64,000 nucleotides of DNA. Origin: Chryseobacterium indologenes (GTDB taxonomy: Bacteria; Bacteroidota; Bacteroidia; Flavobacteriales; Weeksellaceae). Where the stretch lies: the NCBI RefSeq assembly GCF_018362995.1, contig NZ_CP074372.1, positions 372,001 through 436,000 on the forward strand, read 5' to 3'. Made by a program: the position numbers and the translations under genes. Each line of letters starts with the position of its first letter. The first letter of the stretch is position 1. Under the pieces are notes generated by a model. It ran no database searches. It was given only the letters and a program-made list of their open reading frames with translations, and was not told the DNA's origin. This document shows, piece by piece, positions 9,149 through 18,607 of the stretch.

Positions 9149-12100
9149 TATAAATTGAGGTAAATGTTTTCAAATTCCAAGAATCTTGAGGAGTGAACTT
9201 GAAAACTTCTTTTTCATCCAAAATTTCGGCATTATATGAAAAATTCTGAGCTAAAATATTTTCACCATTAATTGTTTCAGATGTTACGAATCCACCACCT
9301 AAAACTAAACCTATTTTACCATAATCACCATAAAAATATTCTTCCAGAAGAGGAATAATGTTATTAGCAAAGACATTTGATAAATCTTTGAGACATTTTA
9401 CTTTAAATAAATATGAATGACCGATTTGATGATCCTTATCAATCAAAAATTCTATTCTGTCATTGATAGTTTTGAGAATAGTATTCAAGTTTATTCTTTC
9501 TTTGAAATATGGATTTAATTTTTCAGCATCATTTATATTATAGCCTTCTTTTGTATAACTGTCCCATAATTCTCTTTTATCATCTTCCCAATCAAGATTG
9601 AACTCAAATAGCTCTTTAAGTCCGTTTTCAACCTCTATCCATCTACTGTCATCCCATCCGATATCTTCATATTGCCATAAAGTGTCATAAATAATTTTAT
9701 CGGCTTTTACTAAATCTGGATCCGAAGGCATTTCTGTAAAAGAGAATCTTCTGCGTAGCGCAGTATCCATTGCTTCAACACTTCTATCTGCAGTATTCAT
9801 CGTTCCTATAATATAAAGATTATCCGGCACTGAAAATACTTCATTGGAATATGGTAAGATTGTTTCTATGTATTCATCATTATTCTTGTAAACGCCTTTT
9901 CTTTTATCAGCTTCAAGTAAAGTGATTAGTTCTCCAAAAATCGCTGAAACATTTCCTCTATTAATTTCGTCAATGATGAGAACGAATTTTTTTTGAACAG
10001 AATGTTTTTCTTTCTTGAACATTTCTTTTAAAACATCCTTCTTTACATCTTTGTCATAAAACTGATAGATTGTTTGCTGAGAGATTCCTTTACTTACAAA
10101 TACGTTGGAGTTTACGTTTAAATCTGTGGCCAACCATTTCACCTTTCTAAATTGATAATTATCAAAATTTTTGCTATCATCGTAAAAATAATCACTTTCA
10201 ACCACTCCAACAGCATCAATTATTTTATTACCTTTTGAGACTAAAACAATATCACCAATCTTCATTCTTTGAAACCAAAAGACAGCTTGAATTACATATT
10301 TACTTTCTTTAACTAATTCAGGATATTTTTCTTTAAATTTATCTCTGAACACAGTCCATTCTTCAATATTTTTAAACTCAGTAAAATCTTTATCGTCACC
10401 CCATCCCAAGAAAATTAATCCATTGTCGACAGACCATTGATGCTTTTCTAAATTCTGTAAACCGCCTAAGCTCATCTTGAAATAATTACAATTATCAAAA
10501 TTGATATCTATAGAATCATTAACTACATTAGCTGATTTAGCAACAGTACATAATTCTTTAAATATTCCCGGCTTTTTTTCATATATAATCTGTCCATTAA
10601 CTTCTTCAGGTCTTATTCCTTCAACAAAATCTTCGTAACTCATGCTTTGATGAAAGGTTGTGAATTTTATATGACCTAAGTTTTTTAAATCTTCATATTC
10701 GTTTAGAATTTCTGTTCTGTTTCTTTTACGGACACCATTTATTATTTCTACAGCTATCTTTTTTGTTAAGTATGTTTTACCTGTTCCGGGTGCTCCGTAT
10801 AAAATTTGGTTTAAGGGGAATTTTGTTGTCATATCTGCTATTTCTGAATCTTGGGAGGGATCTGTATTATTTGTATTATTCTCAATTCTGTACATCCAAA
10901 AGAATATTTGTGCCTTATAAATATCCTGATAGCTAATCTGGTCTAAAACTTCTTTATTCTTATTAATTTGATCGTCGGGTGCAATAGCGATTTCAAAGTC
11001 ATCATTAAGTTTTTTCAATAAAGAATCAAATTGGTTTGGAGCATCAACCGAAGTTAAATTATATGGAAATAGAGCTCTTAGAAATCGATAAATAACAGTC
11101 CAGTTATTTCCTTCAATTAGGGTTTGAATTTTTTTAAAACATTTATGAATATCTTTTTCTAATAAAATATTAAGAAGAACTGAGAAATCTTTTGAAACTT
11201 TTTCCCTAATTTTTTGACGAACAGTAAGTTTAATCAATTGATTCCTTACAGTTGAAAATCCATTACTAGACATGAATAAATATCTTTCTAAAAAGTCACC
11301 ATTGATATTATTTGAAATGATTTTGTAGTCAGAATTTAATTCAGTGTAGGAACTATACTTATTTTGTTCACAGTTTTTCTGTAATTGAGCTATAACTTCT
11401 GTATAAAATTTTATATCTTGATACCATTCCCAATTTTCTAATTTTTCATGTTTAATAAAAAAATCATATTTTTTTTGTAACGTGTTTACAGACATTATTT
11501 TTCTTGTTACATATAATAAAAAATCTTGAGCGATGAAATTCCAGTGTAATTCCGTTAACTCTTCAATATTTAATATTTCTAATATCTTTTGGACATCTAT
11601 TGTGCTTTCTTTCAATAATTCTTTAACCATCATATAGAATTCTTGATAGAACGTAAATGCTTTAAAATCTCTTTTGGGTGCATTTTGAATACTTGTTAGA
11701 TACCTATGAGATGGTAAAGACTCATTGTCATATGCTATGAATCTTTCCGGTTTATAAAAAGAAAGAAATGCACTTGTTTTTGGGAAACTATTAAAAGATA
11801 AAGTAAGATTTTCTTTATTGAGTGAAATTTCACCATTCACAATTTGTTTTATCTTTAGAAGATCTTCGATGGTGACAAAATTATCTTGATATCTAATTAT
11901 TGTTTGAATAAAATTTACTCCCTTTATTGTGGAATTTGGTGAATATGTTCGTTTTTGAGAAAGTTCAATTTTAGATTTTATTTCTTCATTTAAATCATTT
12001 TGAAAATCAATGTTTTTTTGAACCCAATCGATGAAGTTGAATTTGTAAATTTCTTCCGTTTTTAGCCACTCGGTATTTGAAATTGCGTAGTTATATTTTA

Positions 12101-12422
12101 TCACACAAGATTTCAAGACATCTAAATTTACTATCGAATAATCTTTATTGGTTATAATTTCAAAACCCAAATCTTGGAAAGGTTTATTTACTTTGCCACC
12201 GTATAAAGTACTTTCATCTATTTTATATTGTCTTAATTGAGCCATATATCTCATAATTTCTTTTGGAGGATAGGTTTTACCTCCAATCATAATTGAGTAT
12301 TTGGTTGATTTGATTAATTCTATATTGTTATTTTGAATAAACTCAATTGCTTCAAAAACTAAATCTGAACTAATTAATTTGTTGAAATCACTTGCTGAAA
12401 TTATTTTAAGATTATTATTCAT
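9123..12422 (-). CDS. mcrB: McrB, GTP-dependent translocase of McrBC type IV restriction
   Basis: A 1099-residue AAA+ GTPase that recognises modified DNA and drives cleavage by McrC. Residues 1-~95 (YPPKEIMRYMAQL, GGKVNKPFQDLGFEI) resemble the N-terminal head domain seen in several modification-dependent nucleases. The Walker A motif GAPGTGKTY is near residue 541, Walker B (VLIIDEINRGN) near 812, and the McrB signature MNTADRS near 872. Between Walker A and B lies an insert of ~170 residues (LIFLGWGDDKDF, VFWFQRMKIGDIVLVSKGN) that looks like an EVE/PUA-type base-reading domain. The protein is therefore much longer than E. coli McrB and may have two modified-DNA sensing domains. Target modification is unknown. 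Confidence 0.92.
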   Translation of the reverse strand: MNNNLKIISASDFNKLISSDLVFEAIEFIQNNNIELIKSTKYSIMIGGKTYPPKEIMRYMAQLRQYKIDESTLYGGKVNKPFQDLGFEIITNKDYSIVNLDVLKSCVIKYNYAISNTEWLKTEEIYKFNFIDWVQKNIDFQNDLNEEIKSKIELSQKRTYSPNSTIKGVNFIQTIIRYQDNFVTIEDLLKIKQIVNGEISLNKENLTLSFNSFPKTSAFLSFYKPERFIAYDNESLPSHRYLTSIQNAPKRDFKAFTFYQEFYMMVKELLKESTIDVQKILEILNIEELTELHWNFIAQDFLLYVTRKIMSVNTLQKKYDFFIKHEKLENWEWYQDIKFYTEVIAQLQKNCEQNKYSSYTELNSDYKIISNNINGDFLERYLFMSSNGFSTVRNQLIKLTVRQKIREKVSKDFSVLLNILLEKDIHKCFKKIQTLIEGNNWTVIYRFLRALFPYNLTSVDAPNQFDSLLKKLNDDFEIAIAPDDQINKNKEVLDQISYQDIYKAQIFFWMYRIENNTNNTDPSQDSEIADMTTKFPLNQILYGAPGTGKTYLTKKIAVEIINGVRKRNRTEILNEYEDLKNLGHIKFTTFHQSMSYEDFVEGIRPEEVNGQIIYEKKPGIFKELCTVAKSANVVNDSIDINFDNCNYFKMSLGGLQNLEKHQWSVDNGLIFLGWGDDKDFTEFKNIEEWTVFRDKFKEKYPELVKESKYVIQAVFWFQRMKIGDIVLVSKGNKIIDAVGVVESDYFYDDSKNFDNYQFRKVKWLATDLNVNSNVFVSKGISQQTIYQFYDKDVKKDVLKEMFKKEKHSVQKKFVLIIDEINRGNVSAIFGELITLLEADKRKGVYKNNDEYIETILPYSNEVFSVPDNLYIIGTMNTADRSVEAMDTALRRRFSFTEMPSDPDLVKADKIIYDTLWQYEDIGWDDSRWIEVENGLKELFEFNLDWEDDKRELWDSYTKEGYNINDAEKLNPYFKERINLNTILKTINDRIEFLIDKDHQIGHSYLFKVKCLKDLSNVFANNIIPLLEEYFYGDYGKIGLVLGGGFVTSETINGENILAQNFSYNAEILDEKEVFKFTPQDSWNLKTFTSIYNAEEDVQK

Positions 12423-12745
12423 TTTTAATCTATTTTTTGTGCAAAATTCTCTTTTAAAATCTGCATTGAATTTTGAAAGTATTCATATCAAGTTTTAATT
12501 TGGTAATATTAATCTATTGAAGAATCTCAACAAATTGAATATATAGATAATTTTACTATATGTGCAATTGGCTATTTTACAGCTTTAAAGTTTCTACAAT
12601 TAACAAAATAAAAAGCACTTCAAATCAGTAATTACATTGGATTTTTTGGAAATTATGAATATCCATATTATTAAACCCAATTCTTGTATAGATTTTAATT
12701 TAGCTTTATGGGATGTTTTTTAAGTATTTTACTAAGTCAAGATTT
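12423..12745. other. Non-coding gap between mcrB and hamB
   Basis: About 320 AT-rich bases hold the upstream region of mcrB and the end of the Hachiman operon. I see no convincing gene, no strong hairpin and no exact TAnnTTTG box on the minus strand. The promoter of mcrBC must lie here. Confidence 0.5.
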
Positions 12746-15136
12746 TTATTTTTTAATTATTTCCTTCACTTTTTCAAATATCTGACTCTCGTAAGAGTCA
12801 AAACTATTTTGGATATTTTTTGCCTGTTCAGCAGTTTTTGCATCGTAATAAGCCACAATTTTGTTTGGAACTCCATAATCACTGGCAATTTTTGCTTCCT
12901 CCGAAAATGCGTTGTATTCAAGTTTAATTAAAAGTATGTCAATACCAGAGGTCTCCTCTAATGATTTGTTTTCTAAGTTAGAAATAAAGTATTTATACAT
13001 TAAGTTGAATACACCTAAATATTTAACCAGTTGATACTTAAATGTATTATAAATTAATTCGGCTGTTTCTCTCATTGCTGAGTCAATACATTCCGAAATT
13101 TCTTTTTCCTTAGAATTTGAAGAAAACTCTTTTGGGGTAACCTTCTTGCCAATAAGTTTTCTTGACAATAAATAGTTGTAATTACCTTGGAAACCAGCAG
13201 AAATATAGCTACTTAATGAAGCATATAAAATTGAATAATCATTAACATCGTTTGGCTTAAACTTGAATCTGTTTTGGATTAGTGCTTTGAGTTTCTCATT
13301 TTCAACACGTGGTAGAATAATGTCTAGTATTATTTGAAAACCGTCTTTATCTAAACTCATTGTAGTAGAATTTAAACTACTTATAAGTTTTTTTATAAGT
13401 GATAATTGTGTCGAAGACAATTGAAAAATGTCCTTATAAATATCTATTTTTTGTCTTTTACTAATAACTTTAAATTGATTAATAATGTAATCAGGAATTC
13501 CAAATTGTTCTTGCAGTTTCCTTAGTTCTTCAATTTGTTCTTTTGTTCTATCATCTAAATACTCGGCTTTAGTCATTTCAAATTCCACTTCATTTTTCGA
13601 AGTTTCAATATCATAATTTTTATGCTCTATAGGTTTTCCTTCTTTCTCAATAACGCTTAAAAAATCATTATCTAGAGTGATGACTCTCCCGACATAATGT
13701 TCCATAAATCGACCAGCTCTTCCTGCAATGTTTTTTGCGTCGAATTTTAGTAACGGTTTGATATGTTGACCACCACCTTTACTGCTTTTATAAACAATCA
13801 TATTTTTTGCAGTTGTATTTACGCCTTCTGTTATTGTTGTTGTAGCGGCCAAAATATTCAAATTGTTTTCAGTTTGATTAAATAAGTCAATAATTTCTTT
13901 CTGAATGTATTTTGGAACTACACCATGGTGAACACCAATCCCCTTTTTTAGAGCTCTAATTACAATCCATCTTTCGTCAAAAGTTGTTATTAGGTGATTT
14001 AAGAAATCAGAAAAGTTTTCAGTTGAAATTTCGGTTCTTTCATACTCCCGAGCTACACTTTCTGCAATTGATTTGGTATTACAATAGATTATTGCGTTTT
14101 CGTTTTGCAGAAGAATACGGTCAAATAATTCTTGAATCTTGGCTTTCTTCGTTCCTTTTCCTTTTAAATTAACATCAAGAGAATCAAAATTGGTTTGTAT
14201 TTTAATATCAGCAGAATATTTATTTACTTTTACAATCTCATATTCATTAAGAAGCACTTTTACAATCTTAAAGTCCTCTAAAAATAAATCAAATGACGGA
14301 TTGTATTTCTCATCGTTTTTTTCAAACACATCAATGTATGGACCCGCAATAAATAAATCAACATTTGTATTGATTGTTAGACCATAAAATAGTGACATTC
14401 TGTAGGCAATATCTCTTTCGTTTTCTTTGCTTTCATCATCTATAATATAGCTGTTGTCAATTTTATAAACTTCATCAACAAAAATAAAATCTACTTCAAG
14501 TTTTTTATTTTTGTCTAGATATGATAAATATCTTTCTGGTGTAAAAATTAATATGTTATTTTCTTCGGGATTAATTTCCGAATCACTCAGAGTATGGATT
14601 TTGAAATCATTTGATAATTTTATCTTTCCCTCTTTTATCCTTGATAGATTTTCTGATAATAATGCAATGCTCGGAAATATTAGAATTACATTTTTGTAAC
14701 TCATTTTATTGATTATTTCATAAACTAAGTGGGTTTTTCCAAATGAAGTTGAAGCAGATAAGAAGTAACGATTTAATTTTCCAGTTGTAAAAAAATCTAA
14801 AACTTCTTTTTGGTAGAGGTGTAGTTTAGAATTTTCGTTTGTATATAAAGTCGATTCAAAAATTACAGCTGAGATAACGTCTAATTTCACATTTTCTTCA
14901 TTTTTTAAAAGTATTTTGTCCTCATTAAATTTATGTAAAATATCATAGTAATGAGGTACTCCAGCCTTTGAAGACAGGTGGATTAAAAAACGGTAATCTG
15001 AGTCGTCTAACTCATAACTTTTAATGAAGTCAAAATATTCACAAACATTTTCTAGGAATTTATGTCTTGGTAATTCTTGATTTTGAAATTGATTTAAAGC
15101 AATTACTGCATCAAGGGTTCTTTGCTGTCTATCCAT
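12746..15136 (-). CDS. hamB: HamB, superfamily 2 helicase of the Hachiman defence system
   Basis: A 796-residue DExH-type helicase. Walker A-like SASTSFGKT is at residues 127-135, motif II DEVYK at 221, and the C-terminal RecA domain has ATTTITEGVNTTAKN and motif VI NIAGRAGRF. It overlaps the 3' end of hamA by 34 bases, as expected for a coupled pair. In Hachiman, HamB senses aberrant DNA while loading or sliding and releases the HamA nuclease, which destroys DNA and aborts infection. That mechanism is literature knowledge and not visible here. The identification rests on the helicase type together with the HamA (DUF1837) neighbour. Confidence 0.88.
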   Translation of the reverse strand: MDRQQRTLDAVIALNQFQNQELPRHKFLENVCEYFDFIKSYELDDSDYRFLIHLSSKAGVPHYYDILHKFNEDKILLKNEENVKLDVISAVIFESTLYTNENSKLHLYQKEVLDFFTTGKLNRYFLSASTSFGKTHLVYEIINKMSYKNVILIFPSIALLSENLSRIKEGKIKLSNDFKIHTLSDSEINPEENNILIFTPERYLSYLDKNKKLEVDFIFVDEVYKIDNSYIIDDESKENERDIAYRMSLFYGLTINTNVDLFIAGPYIDVFEKNDEKYNPSFDLFLEDFKIVKVLLNEYEIVKVNKYSADIKIQTNFDSLDVNLKGKGTKKAKIQELFDRILLQNENAIIYCNTKSIAESVAREYERTEISTENFSDFLNHLITTFDERWIVIRALKKGIGVHHGVVPKYIQKEIIDLFNQTENNLNILAATTTITEGVNTTAKNMIVYKSSKGGGQHIKPLLKFDAKNIAGRAGRFMEHYVGRVITLDNDFLSVIEKEGKPIEHKNYDIETSKNEVEFEMTKAEYLDDRTKEQIEELRKLQEQFGIPDYIINQFKVISKRQKIDIYKDIFQLSSTQLSLIKKLISSLNSTTMSLDKDGFQIILDIILPRVENEKLKALIQNRFKFKPNDVNDYSILYASLSSYISAGFQGNYNYLLSRKLIGKKVTPKEFSSNSKEKEISECIDSAMRETAELIYNTFKYQLVKYLGVFNLMYKYFISNLENKSLEETSGIDILLIKLEYNAFSEEAKIASDYGVPNKIVAYYDAKTAEQAKNIQNSFDSYESQIFEKVKEIIKK

Positions 15137-16014
15137 TCTATAATTTGTTTTTTACATTGCTTTACATCAGATATTGGAAGTAAAATGAAAAAAATTGAAT
15201 AATCGATTCCGATATTTGGGAAGGTTGTGGTATTATATTTTGTATTAATGTGCGTAATGATTTCGTTGATTGAATCATTGTAGCCATCTTTATGCTGGTC
15301 ATAGGTTAGTAGAATTGGATAGACTAATTTAATATCATTGCTATTTAATTCATCCACTAAATTTGGAATTAGAGACTTTTCCCATTTATCTAGAATCTTA
15401 TAAATTGTACTGTCTTTATCCTGAATATTTCCTTTGCTTTGTAAAATTGTAGTAAAGTTTGTTTCGATAAGATAATCATTTGATATAGCTTTAGTAATGT
15501 TGCCAAAAACGCTATCTACAGCAGAAGTCCCATTTTGATAAAATTTTGTTTCTCCAAACCAAAGTTGTAAATTATTTTCATCTTGAATTAAGTGGAAACA
15601 ATCATATCCTGTGACCTCAGATTTTTTCTGAATATCATAAAAATATCCACGGCAAACTAATGTTTCATTATTGTAAAAAATCTTTAGTAATGAATATAAT
15701 AGAGCTTCACCATAGAAACCTAACTTTAATTTGGCGGTTTCATCAGCAGCCTCATTAAACTTGAATTTTCGCTTAAAAGCATTTTCAAACATTCCTTGAT
15801 GATAACCACCTTCAAGTTGGTACTGGTCATATGAGTAATACAAGACACTTTCATAAATTATTCTTGATAATTTTTCTAAATTATCGATTTTGTAACAATC
15901 ATCATTTAAATCATTGTGTGTTATACATGACTTCTGATAGCTTAATGTTTGATTAGGTAAGTTATATTCCAGCAGAATACTGTTAGTAATTAAATCAAGT
16001 AAACTTTGTTTCAT
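15103..16014 (-). CDS. hamA: HamA (DUF1837), nuclease effector of Hachiman
   Basis: A 303-residue protein with the DUF1837 pattern. LGFYGEALLYSLLKIF contributes Glu103, TGYDCFHLI contributes Asp138, and WFGETKFY contributes Glu155 and Lys157. Together these form a PD-(D/E)XK-like nuclease site that appears complete. It is the first gene of the hamA-hamB operon on the minus strand, with a promoter-like box ~30 bases upstream. Its activity is expected to be held in check by HamB until phage DNA is detected. The family assignment is secure given the helicase partner. Confidence 0.88.
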   Translation of the reverse strand: MKQSLLDLITNSILLEYNLPNQTLSYQKSCITHNDLNDDCYKIDNLEKLSRIIYESVLYYSYDQYQLEGGYHQGMFENAFKRKFKFNEAADETAKLKLGFYGEALLYSLLKIFYNNETLVCRGYFYDIQKKSEVTGYDCFHLIQDENNLQLWFGETKFYQNGTSAVDSVFGNITKAISNDYLIETNFTTILQSKGNIQDKDSTIYKILDKWEKSLIPNLVDELNSNDIKLVYPILLTYDQHKDGYNDSINEIITHINTKYNTTTFPNIGIDYSIFFILLPISDVKQCKKQIIEWIDSKEPLMQ

Positions 16015-16044
16015 TTAAGTTTGCATTGTATTAGTTTCTTATTT

Positions 16045-16052
16045 CAAATATA
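16045..16052 (-). promoter_or_regulatory. -7 box of the Hachiman operon
   Basis: CAAATATA on the plus strand reads TATATTTG on the minus strand, a perfect Bacteroidota -7 element about 30 bases before the hamA start. The -33 position does not carry a clear TTG. Confidence 0.6.
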
Positions 16053-16073
16053 CAAAAGCTTTTAATCGGTTGA

Positions 16074-16089
16074 TTACGGTTTCCCGTAA
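16074..16089. repeat. Dispersed intergenic palindrome, copy 1
   Basis: TTACGG-TTTC-CCGTAA followed by an A-rich tail. A near-identical palindrome occurs at 16461-16474 and degenerate copies near 20095 and 20803. All lie between cargo genes of the island. Confidence 0.6.
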
Positions 16090-16181
16090 ATAACAAAAAT
16101 AAAAACTGCCTTAAAATCATCATTCAGTATTTTCACTGATTTTTATGGTGATTATAAATTCAACGTATTTTATAAATAAGC

Positions 16182-16195
16182 AAATCCCAACTCTC
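16182..16195. repeat. Dispersed 14-base repeat AAATCCCAACTCTC, copy 1
   Basis: An exact second copy lies at 20837-20850. Each copy follows an ACGGTTTC element, 108 and 34 bases away respectively, so the two elements seem to form a composite intergenic repeat. Confidence 0.6.
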
Positions 16196-16227
16196 GTCAG
16201 GATTCATTACTTAAATTGAAACTCACA

Positions 16228-16404
16228 CTATTTTCCAAGATAACGTTTCACATCTTCGACAGAAGTTCCAACTGCCCTTACAGCTTCTTTCAGCCGTTCT
16301 TTGGTAACACCAAGTTCTTTTGACCAATAGTCAAGTTCCCAAGTTTCGTTCACGTTGATTTTTGTCGCGTCTTGAGGTCTTCTTTTACTTAAATCATCAC
16401 TCAT
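16228..16404 (-). CDS. DUF3606 small protein
   Basis: A 58-residue protein beginning MSDDLSKRRPQDATKINV and ending in DVKRYLGK. The pattern (basic start, NVNETWELDYWSKELGV, then two helices) is that of the DUF3606 family, a group of small soluble proteins of unknown function common in Bacteroidota and Proteobacteria. The central WSKELGVTKERLKEAV resembles a helix-turn-helix. It lies between Hachiman and the DUF4262 gene, all on the minus strand, and is a complete ORF with its own start. Whether it belongs to a defence module is unknown. Confidence 0.75.
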   Translation of the reverse strand: MSDDLSKRRPQDATKINVNETWELDYWSKELGVTKERLKEAVRAVGTSVEDVKRYLGK

Positions 16405-16460
16405 AATAAATAATTTTTTGGTTAATGGAGTAAAATTAGTCAGCTTTTATTTTATATCAC

Positions 16461-16474
16461 TACGGTTTTCCGTA
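16461..16474. repeat. Dispersed intergenic palindrome, copy 2
   Basis: TACGG-TTTT-CCGTA followed by AAACAAAAA, the same unit as at 16074-16089. It lies just upstream of the DUF3606 gene on the minus strand, so a regulatory role is also possible. Confidence 0.55.
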
Positions 16475-16550
16475 AAACAAAAATATCAAAGAAAGTTGGG
16501 TCTGAATTTATTATCTCTTCAGAATTTGTAAATACTGCTATGAAAATGAT

Positions 16551-17321
16551 TTATTCTTCATTGTCTTCTTCTTCCGATTTTGTTCTGATCCATTCATCAC
16601 CAATAAAGTTTCTATCCATTGAATAGCCATAGTCTAAGTCAAAAGCTTCATTGAGTGTAGAGTCGCTGATAATCATTTCTTCTAAAGCGACGAGCCTGAT
16701 ATCTTCGGGCATCTGGTCACCTGTTAGAAATTGCCAATCTCCGTCCGTATCGTGAACAACTCTCAATATTGGTTGGTCGAGTTCTAACCATTGTCTTGTG
16801 GTAAATATTCTCAGGTTTTTTGCTTCTCTGAATTTGAAATCCGCATTTCTATCAAGTAGTGGCTGATCGTATAAAAACTTTTCTTCAAAATTTTCCTCCC
16901 AAGGAAATTTGTTGTTTCGGTCTGTCCAGACAAGTTGAACAGCGGGAAATTCTGTTTTGTCGTAGTAATTCAAAGCTGCTCCAAAATAATCGGCTATGTA
17001 TCTCTTATCCACTGGTATAAACTCGGCTCTACTATCTTTAAAAATATTATGATAGTTAGAATAAGTTTTAATGTTTTCGCTATTCTTTATTAGTTCAGCA
17101 ACATCATTAATTATTGCTTGTCCAAGCTTTTCCGGCAAACCAAAGCAAATTACTTCCGGTTGCTTGTAAGTCTCGAAAAGTCCGATACTGTAGGCAAAAG
17201 ATGGCGAATAGTCAGAGCTATTTACAGTTATTACTTGAAGCCCATACTTGTCAATATTAATCTTAGTCTGGATGAGAAGTTCATCCTTACTGACGCAATT
17301 ATGCTGCTTTTCTTTTTTCAT
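16551..17321 (-). CDS. DUF4262 domain protein
   Basis: A 256-residue soluble protein. The first ~150 residues carry the DUF4262 pattern (YGLQVITVNSSDYSPSFAYSIGL, then EVICFGLPEKLGQAIINDV). The last ~90 residues (FTTRQWLELDQPILRVVHDTDGDWQFLTG) form a second domain often found attached to DUF4262. Neither domain has a known function. Proteins of this type are frequent in Bacteroidota islands and near toxin-immunity genes. It is transcribed in the same direction as the DUF695 gene upstream of it, with 66 bases between them, so the two may share a transcript. Confidence 0.75.
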   Translation of the reverse strand: MKKEKQHNCVSKDELLIQTKINIDKYGLQVITVNSSDYSPSFAYSIGLFETYKQPEVICFGLPEKLGQAIINDVAELIKNSENIKTYSNYHNIFKDSRAEFIPVDKRYIADYFGAALNYYDKTEFPAVQLVWTDRNNKFPWEENFEEKFLYDQPLLDRNADFKFREAKNLRIFTTRQWLELDQPILRVVHDTDGDWQFLTGDQMPEDIRLVALEEMIISDSTLNEAFDLDYGYSMDRNFIGDEWIRTKSEEEDNEE

Positions 17322-17387
17322 ACAAAGGTTTATTATCAGATTGCCATCAATGTTTTAGGCAGTTTATATAACGTTTAACACTGAATT

Positions 17388-18221
17388 TCAGTTAGCATCC
17401 TTCTCAATTGAAGTTTCCCAGCCGTCATAATCTGCATTTAATTCGTTAGCAAGTTTCCATAAATAAATTACATAATCATCCACGCTATTTTGGTCAACAT
17501 TGTCCATTCTTTTAATATGTAGCACAAAAGGCGTTTCATCCAACTCTTTATTATAACCTTTTTCAACGATGCTAAATCCATTGTTTGAAATTTGTTCAAT
17601 ATAAGCTTCTCTATCAGTCTCTGTTTTGAAATATATCCAATGATCAACTTCTCTTGCTTTGGTTAAGTCATCACCATTTTTTTCTAATTGATCAATTACA
17701 CGCCTGTTCTGAATAGTTTGCATCTGTGTTGGTGTGGGATAAAGAAAGTCCAGATAACCGCTCCATTCTTTGTCTTCCTTTGATCCATATTCAAATTCGT
17801 ATTTAGGATAGGAAACCATTACCTCTGAAATTGTCCTGTCATAAAGCATTGTGTCACCAGAATAGAAATACAAATCTCTATGACCTGCTGATGTTAGCCG
17901 CCCAATGTAAATTGAGTTGTGTTTGGAAGAAACTTTTGAAACTAATGCATCTTCAATATCACATAACAACGTACTTTCTTCTTTTGAGGATAGCCCGTCT
18001 TCTCTTGGGTTATTCATCTGGATAGAAACCCAAACAATATTTGGTTTGTCTTTCATTGGAGCCATAGTAATGAGTCCAAGGTCAACAAAGATTGAGGCTA
18101 AGTTACCATCAACATTGGTAAAATAAAAATCCCAATCTTCTTTATTATTTGTTTCTGAAGCAGAAAGCATTGTTGCTTGTTTATTATTTGGCTTTCCAAA
18201 TATTTTATTGAAAAAACTCAT
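17388..18221 (-). CDS. DUF695 + RraB-like domain protein
   Basis: A 277-residue soluble protein. Residues ~25-150 match DUF695 (WDFYFTNVDGNLASIFVDLGL, NNPREDGLSS). Residues ~165-270 match the RraB fold of ribonuclease E inhibitor B (IDQLEKNGDDLTKAREVDHWIYFKTE). The fusion occurs in several Bacteroidota. Because the classical RNase E target of RraB may not apply here, the function cannot be transferred. It is the first gene of a likely two-gene minus-strand unit with the DUF4262 gene and is divergent from the DUF2971 gene. Confidence 0.78.
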   Translation of the reverse strand: MSFFNKIFGKPNNKQATMLSASETNNKEDWDFYFTNVDGNLASIFVDLGLITMAPMKDKPNIVWVSIQMNNPREDGLSSKEESTLLCDIEDALVSKVSSKHNSIYIGRLTSAGHRDLYFYSGDTMLYDRTISEVMVSYPKYEFEYGSKEDKEWSGYLDFLYPTPTQMQTIQNRRVIDQLEKNGDDLTKAREVDHWIYFKTETDREAYIEQISNNGFSIVEKGYNKELDETPFVLHIKRMDNVDQNSVDDYVIYLWKLANELNADYDGWETSIEKDAN

Positions 18222-18607
18222 TATAATTACTAATTTATTTAGATATCAAATTTTTTTTATAATTTCTGCTAATAAAGAAAACAATCGATTGTATTCGATA
18301 AATAGAAATCCTAATTCATTTCTGGATTTAATCGGAAATTCTATGTCACTCTATTACAAATTTCAACAAATTCTGTTGAGATCTTTGTCTTTCAAATACT
18401 CAACAATTAAAAATGTTTCATATAATAAATGTGGACTTTCACATTTTACAGAAGTTAAGTTTATGATAAAGTTAAAAAATATAGTTTTACATCGACTATC
18501 GTTGTAGCTATAATTCCATCTTTTATTAAACGTACTAGAATTATTCTACAAATAACTAAAAAAATATATGTAGAAATATCTTAAATTTAGATCAATACTT
18601 ATGCAAT
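18222..18607. other. Divergent non-coding region
   Basis: About 390 AT-rich bases between the divergent DUF695 and DUF2971 genes. Both promoters must lie here. I see no RNA gene and no exact consensus promoter. A 100-codon open frame in it has no ribosome site and low-complexity content, so I do not call it. Confidence 0.5.

Noticed and set aside
18208..18507. A 99-codon frame between the DUF695 and DUF2971 genes
   Set aside because: Low-complexity, isoleucine/asparagine-rich translation of AT-rich DNA without a ribosome site.
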